A DNA stretch of 64,000 bases from Liopterus haemorrhoidalis (lineage: Eukaryota; Arthropoda; Insecta; Coleoptera; Dytiscidae). Location: assembly GCA_963971575.1 (NCBI GenBank), contig OZ020613.1:44444239-44508238 (forward strand), given 5' to 3'. Shown here in pieces: positions 37,018-48,795 of the stretch. The first letter of the stretch is position 1. Each line of letters opens with the position of its first letter. The translations under genes and the position numbers were made by a program. The notes under the pieces are model-generated. The model ran no database searches. It had not been told where the DNA came from and was given only the letters and a program-made list of their open reading frames with translations.

Positions 37018-37503
37018 TATACTAAGATTATTTAGTGAAATATCCAATGAAATCAAGAAAAGAATTTTAATTTGTGACTTACTTAATACTAAACTCTTTT
37101 TGCCATTTTCTGATGTCAGGTTCAATTGTTTATTTGTTGCCGCATTAAAAACCCACCAATAGCATGTAAACAGGGCTTTGACGCATGCGTCAATCGCCCG
37201 TGTGTTCGCCCCCACTAGAATCAAACACAAATAACGCAGGTTTGCAAACTTTCTTCGACACTTGCGGTATTTGGGTTTGACTCTAGCAAAAAGCAGTCTC
37301 ACGAATACACGTACACGGGCGGCTGACACACGCGGAGTCTTTACCTACGCACCGTTAACAAAAAAAAAAAAATGTGAAACGACAAACAAACATTCCTTTC
37401 CCAATCTCATCAAATATCTTTAGACTATTTGTGTATAGAGTGTATATTCAGTATTAGGAGACAACTACATAATTTATGTTTGACAATGATCTGTTTATTG
37501 CAG

Positions 37504-37632
37504 AAACCAAATACGACGTCACAGATGACCTAAACCATGATATTAAAATAGAGGATATTTACATCAAATCTGAACCTGTGGACAACGGTGAATATGAAAA
37601 GAAACTCCAGAGCGCAGCTGTCGCAAATATAG
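37504..37632 (+). CDS. ZFB exon 3, IKSEP cassette
   Basis: 129 nt between TTTATTGCAG and G|GTCAGT, phase 1 at both ends; encodes KIEDIYIKSEPVDNGEYE. Differs from the ZFA exon by four replacement and three silent changes by hand count; the IKSEP motif is unchanged. Confidence 0.75.
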
Positions 37633-38936
37633 GTCAGTAGAGCTAGTTTAATTGAGCTCATGTTATCAGTAAATGATTAAAATGTTTCCTTAATATTGGT
37701 AGCAGCTCGTCAAGTTTCAAAATGCGGTGGGCAACAAATATACACCATGTCCGGCGCGCACATAGGAATTTTAAAGGGCCAGAAGACGAAATTATTTAAC
37801 CTGCTCCCTCTGGGTGCTCGCCTGCACCAAGTGCTTCTATTATTTATAAGTATATTTACAACAGATACTATAGGTAATACAAATCAAAATAAAAATTATT
37901 CTGAAAATAAAAATAAAACATTCACAACAAAATTTATTTGAAGAATAAAATAACTAAATTAATTATTATCAGTTTGTATACGTAATATGTCAAAAATTAT
38001 TATATATACCTTAATTAAATTTTCTCTAAATTGTAAATTAAATCGCGTGTTTTTGAAGAAGAAAATTTTTTAAATAATGTTCAAGTTCAATCTTGGTAGC
38101 GCAGAATTTATTATTAAAGATTTTTCATCAAAGTTATATTTGAAAAAATTTACTTTTAATATTAAATTAATAATATTGCCGACAATTATTGTGGTTTTAT
38201 TTATTTCCTGCAAACCTCTTTACATCTACTGTAACGAATTAGGACATTTTCCGGCACGCGCCCTATATTTAGTTGGCAGTGCGCATCGTGAAAGTACGCA
38301 TAGGCGCTATAGTGTCTTTGATAACATTGCTAGCAATGAACTCCTTTCTGCGCTTTACATTTCGCCATCAAACTCGGACCATCATGTAAAACCTGATGTT
38401 AAGGTGAGAAGTATAACAAGGGCGCGCGGGTCCCCTTGCCAGTTGAAACTTGAAACCATACGAAGCACGCTGGTAATGCCGCATTTAACCAAAGCCGACT
38501 GTTTGCAAACATTCATAAGATTGCCACCCAAAAATAAAAAATTAAACATCATTCCAAAATCAAGTTATGAGTAAAAAAGAAACGTCAATAATTCCAAAAT
38601 CAAGTGATAAGTAAAAGAACAGTAGGCCCCAAATACTGCTCATTTGATGAGCTACTCGTGTGTGGCGCACACCCTAAACACACGCAGGCGGTTGGTAGGA
38701 TTTTAACTAAATTACAGTTTATAACTATACAGAAATTTGTAAATATACTTTTTAAAAAACAGTATTAATAGTGAAGTGGTTATGTTTAAAAAATCTATTA
38801 TATATTTTATAAAAAAAAAAAAAATAGAATAGAAAAGAAAATTTATGCCTCCTTTGCTTCTCGTGACGAGCCACCACTGTTTAGTATATTGCTAAACTGG
38901 TCGCCAATTAATTGGTATAGTGTGTATTTACATATA

Positions 38937-40144
38937 CAGGGTGTTTGTTTAAAACGCCGCACCTCGAATAACTCCTTTATTTTAAGAGATACAAAATTCT
39001 TCAGAAGAAAAGTTAAACTAGACAAAAGGGCCCACTTAAGGACTATAATAAGAATTTTGCTTCGCTTCCGGTTTCAACGGAAATTGTTTAAATTTTTTAT
39101 CGAGCATAGGGAATCGGTACTTTAATTTTTTTTCTTGAAAGTACATTAATTCAGCTTTACAAGGATATCAAAATATCATACTTTAATTTCAACCATTTCA
39201 AAATGGTGACCATTTATTTACAAAATAATAAATAACATAAAAATCGTAGAAACTATATTATAAAAAGATATAACATTATGTAACTAAGAAAACCAATAAA
39301 AAAAAATATGACTAAAGTTAGTACTAAACTAAGGAAACTTTACAAATGTTCAATATGACAATAAAAATCGTAGAAACTAAAGATATAATATTATGTAACT
39401 AGAAAAAATAAAATAAAACAAAATATGAAAATTTACAAATGTTCAATATGACCGCTATTGTTATCCACACATTTTCTCATTCGTAATAAAAACCCTTCTA
39501 TTACATTTAGAACGGTATACTCTTGAATTTCCCTGATGGCTGTTCTTACTCTATGTTCTAAGACTTCCAACCTTTACCTTTAGGATATTTTGGTAGAGTT
39601 GCTGGGCCCTAACAGAATTTAATTGACATTCCCCGAATGTCAGAACCATATCTGTCATTTCTTCATTTGAATAACATACGTTAGCCATAATTACAAACGA
39701 TTTGATGTTATCACCTTTAATATCAAACTCGTACTAACAGGCAAGAAAATTTGCAGGTTTTATTTAGTTTTTTTATGTAACAAAATCATTTTTAAAGCTT
39801 GCTATGTTTAACTTTGTACAATTTATGTTATTTATTATTTTGTAAATAAATGGTCGCTATTTGGAAATGGTTAAAATTAAAGTATGATATTTTGATATCC
39901 TTGTTAAGCTGATTTAATATACTTTCGTATTTTATATATACGAAAAAAAAAAAAATTAGAGTACCAATTCCCTATGCTAGATAAAAAGTTGAAACAATTT
40001 CTGTTGACACCGGAAGTGATGCAGAAGTCTTATTATACCTTAAGTGGGCCCTTTTGTCTAGTTTAATTTTTCTTCTGAGGATTTTTTTCTATCTCTTAAA
40101 ATAAAGGAGTTATTCGAAGTGCGGCGTTTCAAACAAACACCCTG
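38937..40144 (-). mobile_element. Internally deleted Tc1/mariner-like element with ~300-bp inverted ends
   Basis: The ends are CAGGGTGTTTGTTTAAAACG and, inverted, CAGGGTGTTTGTTTGAAACG, and similarity continues inward for about 300 bp. TA flanks both sides and ZFA has the empty site (ACATATATTTTGTAG near 13660). On the minus strand from 39688 the sequence reads MANVCYSNEEMTDMVLTFGE, the DUF4817-type N-terminus of some insect DDE transposases. After a frame break it jumps to a C-terminus (EYTVLNVIEGFLLRM and GHIEHL, stop at 39433). The catalytic core is deleted. Confidence 0.75.
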
Positions 40145-40376
40145 TATTTTGTAGACTAACATTTTAGGCCCGTTTTCTGAGAGGTTAGCAGAGTTACAAT
40201 ATAACAATCCCTTAAGTAACCATAGCAACCATTTGGTTATAGTTAACTAAGCTTTCAGAAACCAGCCTTTAAAGTTTGAGTTTATTGTGTAAACCTGAGT
40301 TCTATAAAACAAAGAGGCCAAACAAAGAGTTACTTTAAATTGCATCTCATTGTGTCAGTTCATATAAAAGGATTGT

Positions 40377-40935
40377 ATAAACCAACGCGGCCACGGTGGC
40401 GGTCGAAAGCAACGTATGTAATACGATAATAATACACATATACAAGCGTTCTAATATCAGTGAACAGCGGCCAGTGCTGCGTTCAATTTTGCGATGGCAA
40501 AGTGGTGGCGGTCAAACTCAACAAACTGCGTTTGGCCGCGGCGATAGCCGTTGTGTTTATACCCGAGGGTGATATTTTCTCTTATAGAAAATTTAACAAA
40601 AAAAAATAATAGAAGCTGTAAAAGAAAAGAAAATTTTATATGACTTATCACATCTGGAGTATAAAAATATTAGGAAAAAAATAAAGTATGAGATGAAATA
40701 GGAAAACGTGGCTCATCTTCAAGAAGTGCTGCCAAAATCAGTGCTTCTTTTTATTTTAGCATTATAAAATTCTCATATAACCGTATTATGCTCTGATTTA
40801 CTAAAACTATAGCTTATCATTACCGCCACCGTGAAAGATACATCGTGAGTTTAAGCAGACCTGGATCGCGTCTAGTACCGCCACCGTGACCGCCACCGTA
40901 ATCGACACCGTGGCCGCGTTGATTTGCGGAATCCT
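40377..40935. repeat. Element with CGCGGCCACGGTGGC inverted ends
   Basis: AACGCGGCCACGGTGGCGGT near 40385 is matched inverted by GACACCGTGGCCGCGTT near 40905-40921. ACCGCCACCGTGA units are repeated near the right end (40828, 40880, 40893). ZFA retains only the left end (13856) because a LINE sits at its right part. No coding capacity seen. Confidence 0.4.
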
Positions 40936-41519
40936 TAAGTTGTTTAATGTGTACAGCAGGGATGGGGAGTCGGAGTCGGGAGTCAAAGAGTCGAAGCTTT
41001 TTGGAGGAGTCGGGAGTCGGAATAAGTTATCGACTCCCGACTCTTTAATTCAATTTTTATCAAGGATGAGAACAAACCGAAAATAAACATATTACTAGAA
41101 TTTTTTAAAGCACGGTAACAGGAATGACATTTTGTTTTCTGTTCAAGAACAAAAATGAAATTAAAAATATTCAATACCGGTTTTACCTTGTTTCTTTCAT
41201 GCTTTCCAGTTTAAAATTTGATCAATACTGCTCGTATTAACAGATTAATACGATGCAGTAAAGACATTTGTTTTTACTTATATCCATTTTATGTTTTTCT
41301 GTATACTATGTTTATTATGTTTTAGAGGAACTAAACTGGATTTTTGTTCCACAAGTTGTAACGAGCTTCGTGATTATTTCATGCTTCATGTTGGCAGCCA
41401 AAATCTAAATGTCAAAAGGAAAAAGTGACATATTATAAAAAATAAAGTATATGAAATACAATAAAAATTTATGAAAACAAATACATTCGAAAATTTGTAG
41501 AAAAAATGACACAAAAAGT

Positions 41520-42560
41520 CAAGATGAAATAGGAAATTAATTTAGATATTTTTCTTCAATTCATTAATTCCATTCACCCAAATATTTAATTCACCCTTGA
41601 AATAGAAAATAATAATTCTATCAACTTTCTAGACCTTAAATTACACCATATTAATAATAAAATTGAAATAGATGTCTACCGTAAACCTACTTTTACAGAT
41701 TCCACTATCCTCCCCCCCAAATTCAGTTCACCCAATTCATCATAAATTAGCGGCGTTTAACTCTATGATAGACAGAGACTTTAAATTATCCCTCTCAAAT
41801 ATTAGGTTGAAACAAGAAATCGACACTATTAAAACTATAGCCATTAATAACAGATATAATTCTTCAGTTATAGATAATATTTGTTACAAATGGGAAAACA
41901 AGAAATTACAACATAGCATTTACGCCCATATATCTATTTCTGAAGAAAATATATATCGCTAACGTATTACGGGATCATATCAGATAATATTGCCAATTTA
42001 CTTAAAAAACATAACTTAAAGATTGCTTTTAAACCCGCGACAAAAATATCTAATTGTCTTTTTAATGCTAAAGATCCGATCGACACCATTTTTAAGTCCG
42101 GAGGCTATAAGCTGACTTGTGAGTGCAATAGCATTTATATTGGTCAAATAGGAAGAAATTTCAATATTAAATTAAAGGAACACAATAGAGCGTTTTATTC
42201 TGATTTGGATATATACCACTCAACATTTAGTGACCATCTTAAAGATTGTAAACATATATCCAGCGGTCATTCTGTTGACATAAATTGTTTAAAACCATTA
42301 CATTATGTTAATAAGGGTTATAAACTAAATCTGCTTGAATCCCTTGAAATCTTTAAACATCTGAGGCAGGGCGCACCTCAAATCAGTTTGTCCTCAATGG
42401 ACAAACTGATTTGGTTTATTCCCCAATTTTCAAAGTATTTGTTAATTAGGGTTTTCGGTATTGTTAATATATAAGGGCTGTACATTGAATATTCTCCATT
42501 CATTACATCATTTGAATCACTTGATAATGCCATTGTATGGCGAAACTAGTCGTGTTATTA
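41520..42560 (+). mobile_element. 5'-truncated Penelope-like element with GIY-YIG domain
   Basis: Frames at 41672-41962 (HPIHHKLAAFNSMIDRDF, RLKQEIDTIKTIAINNRY) and about 42090-42474 (CECNSIYIGQIGRNFNIKL, SDHLKDCKHISSGHSVDI) are the connection and GIY-YIG parts of a Penelope-like protein. A frame break lies between them near 41960. The 3' end has CTTGATAATG-hairpin-GCGAAAC (42519-42546). Same insertion as 17420-18425, here better preserved. Confidence 0.75.
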
Positions 42561-42885
42561 GTTAAATAATAAAGTGATATTTTGCATAGAAATTAGTGTT
42601 TACCATATTTATTTCAAAATGAAATGTAAATGACTTATTTATAAAAACAGCTAGCCCCAATCCTAGATAATTAATGTAAGTTTAGTCTGTTTCTTTAGCT
42701 TCAGCGGAACTAGATATTGAAATTTATTAACTTTTGATTGTATGAGGTTTTTTATCAATTTGTTTAACAAAAGCCCACTTCAATCGTTAAAAAGTGAGCT
42801 TAAATGATAACTTAAGAAAATAAAAAATACATTTAGTTCCGCTTAAACATTTGAAATAGACTTTACTATTTACTGGTGAAAGAAG

Positions 42886-42967
42886 TCAGGAGTCGGAGTC
42901 GGAGTGGAATCAGAGTTGGGAGTAGGAGTCGGAGTCGGTAATTTTTCTGCCGACTCCCCATCCCTGG
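42886..42967. repeat. GAGTCGG-rich repeat (ZFB copy)
   Basis: Sister of 18728-18813: GGAGTCGGAGTCGG units, ending GCCGACTCCCCATCCCTGG. Confidence 0.45.
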
Positions 42968-43146
42968 TGTACAGTTCACTTATGTGTGCCTTATATAATT
43001 CGCTAACAGGTAGATTCGCGATTTTAACGCGACTTTTGCTGAAAATATTTCTGACATACATTGATGTGGATATACACTGGTTGGTCAATATTGATTGACA
43101 GTGACGTGAATAATTTTATTCAAGGAACTGACTTTTGTGCGAAATG

Positions 43147-44950
43147 TCTTTTTACGCGATGGATATCTTATTACATTAGAAATAGATCACAAACAGTCGT
43201 TGTCAACGGCTACAAATCGAAGATGTTCGTCAGTATGTCGGGGGCCCCCCAGGGCTCTCTTCTTGCACCCCTACCCTATACATCAACGATATAAAATAAT
43301 GTTTCCATTTCACTGACATTTTACTGTATGCCGACGATTTAAAGTTCTTCTCAAAAATTACCTCCGCCTCTGACTGTTGTCGCCTACAAAGCAACTAACA
43401 CGTCTGTCAGAATTCTACAAATCGAATCACTTATTTCTAAATTTGAATAAATGCATGTTTATCAGTTTCACAGGAAATTTTAATAAAATTCTTTTTGATT
43501 ATGAGATAGATCAATACAACTTAAAATCTGTAAATCACATTAAAGATCTCGGAATCATTATCGATTCCAAGCTTTCCTTTAGCCTACATATAGACGCTAC
43601 TTCGAAAAAAGCTAGCAAAATACTAGGGTTCATTATGCGCACAACACAGTATTTCTGTAATCACAAAGCAATAGTCACATTGTATAATGCTTACGTGCTG
43701 AGTCATTTAATGTATTGCAGTACAGTGTGGAACCCCCAGTATGACATCTACATCTCTCGAATAGAAGGCGTACAGAAATAGTTTCTGATATACCTCGGCC
43801 GCAAGGCCTCACTGACCATCCTTAGCTCTCCAGAGATTTGTTAATATTTTGAAATCATAACATTGGAAGATCGTCGGAAAATCTCAAGATATTCTAGGAA
43901 TGACCAAAATATTAAACAACCGATACGACTGCCAGCAGTTTCTAATGTTGTTATCTTTGAACGCACCCCCTAGAGATTTGAGATGCAAAACTCTCATGAA
44001 ACAACCCTTTGCAAGGACAAACTGTAACAGTAACGCCCCATTAAACAGAATGCCTCTAACTGTCAATAAGGTTACAAATAGAGTGGGTACTAACATCTTT
44101 CACGATAGTATTGCGTCAATAAAAACAAAAATATATGCGTATTGCTTACACAATATATGATTGGAACACGGATAATCGGTTTGACGGATGATATGATTGT
44201 TATTTTGAATAATTATTAACTAATTTAAATTAATTTATATACTTTGTGGTATTTATATTTTTATATTATATATATAAAAGCCCTAATTTCTGTGTGTCAT
44301 CGTAACGCTAAGTTCCTGGGTGCTAGCGGGTCTTGCGGCAAGCGGGCGGCCACGAATTGAGTGGGAAAACGACGTACCTCGACAAACAAGCTGACTTACC
44401 AGAGCTCTCAAATCAGTACGTTCGGTTACCTGACGAAAGGATGTTTTAATTGATGTTATGCCCGTGGACTGACCGGTCCGATACTAATTTTTAAACGACA
44501 CGCATTGAGCGGATTTTTAGGATTACCTAGGTATAATCAGAAACAGCTATGCCATTGATGTCCAGCATATGGCCCGCGGGCCGTATCCGGCGCGTGACTA
44601 ATTTTGAAACGACACACATTAAGCAACTTTTTAGGATTTCCTAGGTATAATCAAGCAACGTTTTTGTTTTGTTAATATACGCAGAATCATGCAAATTTTA
44701 ATAATTGATTCCTGTTTATATTGATTTTTATTCGTTACCAGTTTGCCAACGTTGTTGGCAAGGGGTCTGCTAGTTTATATATAGTAACTGCTTCACATTA
44801 ATAACTTCTTATATACTGCTGTACCATTAATTAAGGTGTAAATTGTTTTTTTTTTTTTTTTTTGTATATTTGTAGTTGCTTAACTGGGTTCGACCTGTCT
44901 GCAACTCGAATAAGTAAATAAATAAATTGAATAAAATAAATTCCAGCATG
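43147..44950 (+). mobile_element. 5'-truncated LINE, ZFB-specific, with long flanking duplication
   Basis: Reverse-transcriptase pieces are readable: SGAPQGSLLAP, the catalytic YADD at 43327-43338, HIKDLGIIIDSKLSFSLHID and YCSTVWNPQYD. Frame breaks show it is dead. A Helitron sits in its 3' region. About 110 bp before it (43037-43146, GATGTGGATATACACTGG to GTGCGAAATG) is repeated after it (44951-45071). ZFA has this stretch once (18868-18996). Confidence 0.75.
44268..44774 (+). mobile_element. Non-autonomous Helitron
   Basis: The 5' side is TATATATAAAAGCCCTAATT..., similar to many insect Helitron starts. The 3' end has hairpin GCCAACGTTGTTGGC followed by AAGGGGTCTGCTAGT and then a T-rich target. 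An internal ~55-bp block (AAACGACACGCATTGAGC ... CCTAGGTATAATC) is present twice. No protein is encoded. Confidence 0.6.
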
Positions 44951-45719
44951 CAAAAAATATTTCTGACAAACATTGATGTGGATATACACTGGTTAGAATA
45001 ATGACGTGAATAATTTTATTTCATTCTGCATAAAATTTTATTCCAGGAACTGACTTTTGTGCGAAATGTAATTTTTGCGCACGATCAAGCAACATGTGTT
45101 AACGAAGCTATGCATGAGCGGCGTGTCACAAATTTGTTCTATCTATTGTTTATCTTCTGTTTAGTTTAATATTAATATTAAGTTTTATGCATCTGTATTT
45201 ATTAACAATCATATTGAAAATTGTGTTCCTAAGTTCGTTCTCAGATGTGTATATTGAATAATATTATAAATAATATATCAAAATCTACATAATTATTAGT
45301 AAGTGGACAAAAATATATTGCAGTGGGGCAGCTAAGATACTCAGTATAATCACCTGGTAATAAAAAGTTTTTTTTTTTAATCGGTAAGTTTTCAAGATTG
45401 TATTTTTATTAAATTATTGATAGATTCGTTCGAAATCCTGAGATACGTGATAATCAACACATTAAGCCTCGTATCCATTTCGGGTGGCTGCCGCGCGAGC
45501 TCGCCTCAGCAGTGCCTCGCAATGTCTAGACGTGCCGCGCGAGTCGTGCCTCACCCTGAGGCTGCCTCGAGATGAGCTGTTCCAAGTTGGTTTTTCGGCG
45601 TGCTCACAAGCGCCTCGCGTCTCTTGCCTCGCTCTGTTTAGACTACTTAACGGCGTGCCTCAGCGCCTCCTCCGCCCACGCGCTATTTAGGTTAGTGCAT
45701 TTATACGGCAATAGACAAC

Positions 45720-45874
45720 ATGAACAACGATACGTGCAAATTGTTAATTGATTTGTATAATAAAAAAGGGGTATTGTGGGACCCAAAAATAAAGGACTAT
45801 CATAATAAGATACTCAGAGAGGACTGCTGGTTAAATATCAGTGAGGTTATGGGTTTGCCTAAAACTACTATTAA
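45720..45874 (+). pseudogene. MADF-domain protein, truncated (Harbinger partner gene)
   Basis: The ATG at 45720 starts MNNDTCKLLIDLYNKKGVLW and continues DYHNKILREDCWLNISEVMG, the first half of a MADF domain (LIDLYxxxxxLWD, YxNKxxRxxxW). In PIF/Harbinger elements such a Myb/MADF protein acts with the transposase in DNA binding and nuclear import. The frame is interrupted at 45875 by a piggyBac derivative. Beyond it (46399 on) the frame ends after about a dozen codons at a deletion junction. Confidence 0.75.
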
Positions 45875-46394
45875 CCCTCTCGTGCGCAACTTTTTAGATT
45901 TTAGTTTTATCGTGTGAAAAAAATATATTATAAGAAGTGTGGTATAAATTAGGCAAAAGAACATAAATTTTGAAAAAAGTACATTGAAATATTCTTTTTT
46001 TTTTAATAAAAAAAGAATTGTCCACATATGATCAAAAAGTGCATACGGTTTTAAAAAAATCACATTATATTGGAACTAATTACTGAAATATAACACGTTT
46101 TACTTATTTTAGGTGTGATATGACTCAAAACATTCAGGGCACAGATATATTTCACATCTTTTGCAAATATATCTCGTTCGCTTCGTACAACTCGAACTTT
46201 TACATCGTGCAGCATTTTTCATATAATTTTTTTTGGTAAATACGATATAGCTATTACCATCTATGATCATTTATGATAAACTTAAGTACACAAACGTGGA
46301 CTGTGTTCACTTAGATACTCATTTCAAGTATAGATATTAGAATAATACTGAAAATTGTAAGAGTCCACGTACGTGTACGTGGCGCATGAGAGGG
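45875..46394 (-). mobile_element. piggyBac deletion derivative nested in the Harbinger element
   Basis: The ends CCCTCTCGTGCGC and, inverted, CCCTCTCATGCGC are flanked by TTAA on both sides (45871-45874, 46395-46398). On the minus strand, around 46210-46118, the sequence reads CTKRTRYICKRCEIYLCPEC then FESYHT and a stop, the C-terminal cysteine-rich domain of piggyBac transposases. The rest of the transposase is deleted. Confidence 0.85.
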
Positions 46395-46690
46395 TTAAAC
46401 AAAAAATGAATCGCCAGTTGCTAAAAATCGTAAGGTAATAGCCAACCTTTCTTTCACAATAATCGCATGTCTCATGTGTGTGTCAATTTTTGCCACTTTT
46501 GAACTTATTAATACAATTATGTTTTCAAAATCACAAATTGACATACGAATACATTTTTCTACCGTGTCTTCAAAAAGTTTGTGCATCATGTCTCGCATTA
46601 AACTGTTACCATATTCAAATATTTTATTGTACAATTCCCTAATCTACCAACGCGATTTTCATCGCTGTTTCCTCTTCTTCGAAATAATTC
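46395..46690 (-). pseudogene. PIF/Harbinger transposase N-terminal fragment
   Basis: The minus-strand frame (46634-46395) reads RMSICDFENIIVLISSKVAK, DTHMRHAIIVKERLAIT and LRFLATGDSFF, the conserved helical region before the catalytic domain of Harbinger transposases. It ends at the deletion junction, so the DDE core is missing. Confidence 0.75.
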
Positions 46691-46907
46691 TGTGAATCGC
46701 AATGAAGCAAAAGACAGCAGTAGCACTTTGTAATGACAGCATGTTTGGTTGCCTTGCAGCTAATGACACTTGCTTGCCTCCGTAGCGTGGTCTAAGCTGC
46801 CTCGCGAAATGGATACGAGGCTTTATATGATTTTTTTTTTTTTGCCTTTGTACTAACTCCCTTTTCTGAAATTCGTAATACTTTTTATGTCTGCTAGTAC
46901 TCTAAAC

Positions 46908-47243
46908 CAGGAGTCTGCAACCTATTTTACGTCGTGAGCTGGATTCAATAACAAAATTTTACCCTTATGTAGCGGGCCGCATCCAGTAATATATATTTTT
47001 TTGGGGGCGAAAATACTCTTTGTAATTTCTATTTTTTACGATCTTAAATTCTTGTTTACGCTGATTTACATGCATTTACGTCAGTGTAAATACGCCTAGT
47101 TGTAAGAATCCTAAAGCAGCACGGCAGTAATGTGTTGCGTACGCTGAATAAGAAAAGTTAACATTATATTTTCTTATTGGTGCGCCGCATAAATTCATTT
47201 GGCAGGCCGCATTTGTCCCACGAGTCGTCGCCTGCCAACCCCT
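46908..47243. mobile_element. hAT-type MITE (ZFB copy)
   Basis: Sister of 24405-24748; left end CAGGAGTCTGCAACCT, right end inverted AGGGGTTGGCAGGCGACG. Inherited through the gene duplication. Confidence 0.7.
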
Positions 47244-47363
47244 ATTCTAAACTATAAAAATTTGAATTCGCGTTATACCGAGACCTACTTTGTTAGGCAT
47301 TTCCTTCCACGGCGTCTCTAAAACAATAAATATATACTATTTTAATTACTTATTTGTTTGCAG

Positions 47364-48151
47364 CTAGCGGAATATCTTCCTGTAATCCAGATGAGAGTTG
47401 GTTGCCAGTGTCCGTTAACAAGTTCAAACATATTAATGCACCAGAGACAGTAGAGACATGTTATAAATGTGATGTATGTGAGAAAGCATTTGCACAAGCT
47501 GAAGATCTTGTTGTACATAAAAAAGTACATATTTGCAAAAAGCGATTCAAATGTGACCAGTGTAATAAAGCATTTGCACATTCATCAGATGTCAAGAAAC
47601 ATAAGCGAATACATTCTGGAGAGAAACCATTCAAATGTGATCAGTGTAATAAAGCATTTTCAGATCCATCATCCCTCATTAGACACAAACTAACACATTC
47701 TGGTGAGAAGCCATACAAATGTGATCAGTGTAACAAATCTTATTCACATTTACTATCTCTCACTATACACAAACGAACACATTCTGGAGAAAAACCATTC
47801 AAATGTGAACAGTGTAATAAAGCATTTTCAGATCAATCATCACTCATTAGACACAAACGAATACATTCTGGTGAGAAGCCATACAAATGTGATGAGTGTA
47901 ACAAATCTTATTCACACTTAACATCTCTCACTATACACAAACGAACACATTCTGGAGAAAAACCATTCAAATGTGATCAGTGTAATAAAGCATTTACATG
48001 TTTATCACAACTTATTACTCACAAACTATTACATTCAGGGGAGAGACCATTCAAATGTGATAAGTGTGATAAAACATTTGCAAGTTTATCATATCTCATT
48101 AGACACAAAAGATTACATTGTAAAAAGAAACCATTCAGATGTGATCAGTAA
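47364..48151 (+). CDS. ZFB exon 4: eight C2H2 zinc fingers
   Basis: Starts after TTTGTTTGCAG in phase 1; stop TAA at 48149-48151. Coding length with exons 1-3 is exactly 390 codons. The leader SCNPDESWLPVSVNKFKHI and eight intact C2H2 fingers match ZFA. Base-contact helix positions differ from ZFA in finger 4 (HLLSLTI against HLPTLTI) and finger 7 (CLSQLIT against CLSHLIP), so the two proteins may prefer different DNA. Finger 3 keeps the normal core Leu. The protein ends KKKPFRCDQ, at the start of a ninth finger. The likely role is a nuclear DNA-binding regulator with SUMO-type motifs in the N-terminal half. Confidence 0.85.
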
Positions 48152-48166
48152 TACTGTAGTTGTACC

Positions 48167-48490
48167 ATGGAGGCACAAATAGAGGGGAGACGTAATACCG
48201 TATCACAGCTTGTATAGCAAAGTGGAGCACGTCGGTCATCGTTTGGTGGCAAACATACTGGTGTTTACAATACATTTCCGGTTCATATTCTTTGTTTATA
48301 AACAAGTTTTGAAGTTGTTTCTTTTTTTTAATAATGATAATACTGTGCCGTATTAAATTTTAAAAATCGTAGTGAGAAAAAGGAACATATGTATAGTAAA
48401 AATTAAAATAGCTTTGGTGGGAAGTAGCTTCATATCTTGTACACAATGCAGTCTCCCCTCTGTTTGTATCTTCATTCCACCAAATGTACA
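48167..48490. repeat. MITE-like inverted repeat in the 3' flank of ZFB
   Basis: AGAGGGGAGACG near 48180 and its complement AGTCTCCCCTCTG near 48450, as in ZFA (25668-25998). It begins about 16 bp after the stop. Confidence 0.55.
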
Positions 48491-48660
48491 TCTTAATTAT
48501 TATTGTTATTTATTTATTTACAGCAAATTGCCAATTATCATTTACAAATAAACATATAAACTGAGAATACAAAAATAAAAATAAAAATAGAACAAAATAG
48601 AAAGAATGATTGTGTCACACATAACTTTATTCACAGTTTATGATAACTGCATATCACAGG

Positions 48661-48696
48661 CTGAAGATGCATTTACTGCAATAAATGCGAAACGTC
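48661..48696 (+). ncRNA. Hammerhead-like catalytic-strand motif
   Basis: CTGAAGA, T, a seven-pair hairpin GCATTTA-CTGCAA-TAAATGC, GAAA, CGTC. Same layout as 28286-28317 and 49285-49317. Stem III and the cleavage site are not demonstrated. Confidence 0.45.
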
Positions 48697-48795
48697 CCAT
48701 GATTTAATTTATTCATTTCACCTACATGACGATTTAAAAAGAAACACTATTATTATACCGACTCGTCAAGATCATTCACTGATATATATATATAA

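Larger units (their letters stand above)
45465..46822. mobile_element. PIF/Harbinger deletion derivative, ZFB-specific
   Basis: The ends are AGCCTCGTATCCATTTCG and its exact inverse. TTA flanks both sides (45462-45464, 46823-46825), the usual 3-bp target duplication of this superfamily. ZFA has the empty site ACATTATATAA near 19950. The element keeps the start of its MADF protein gene (+) and a transposase N-terminal part (-), joined by a deletion, and is itself hit by a piggyBac derivative at 45875-46394. Confidence 0.85.

Noticed and set aside
45484..45690. Arg/Leu-rich ORF at the left end of the Harbinger element
   Set aside because: It translates the GC-rich CCTCG-type subterminal repeats of the transposon, not a gene.
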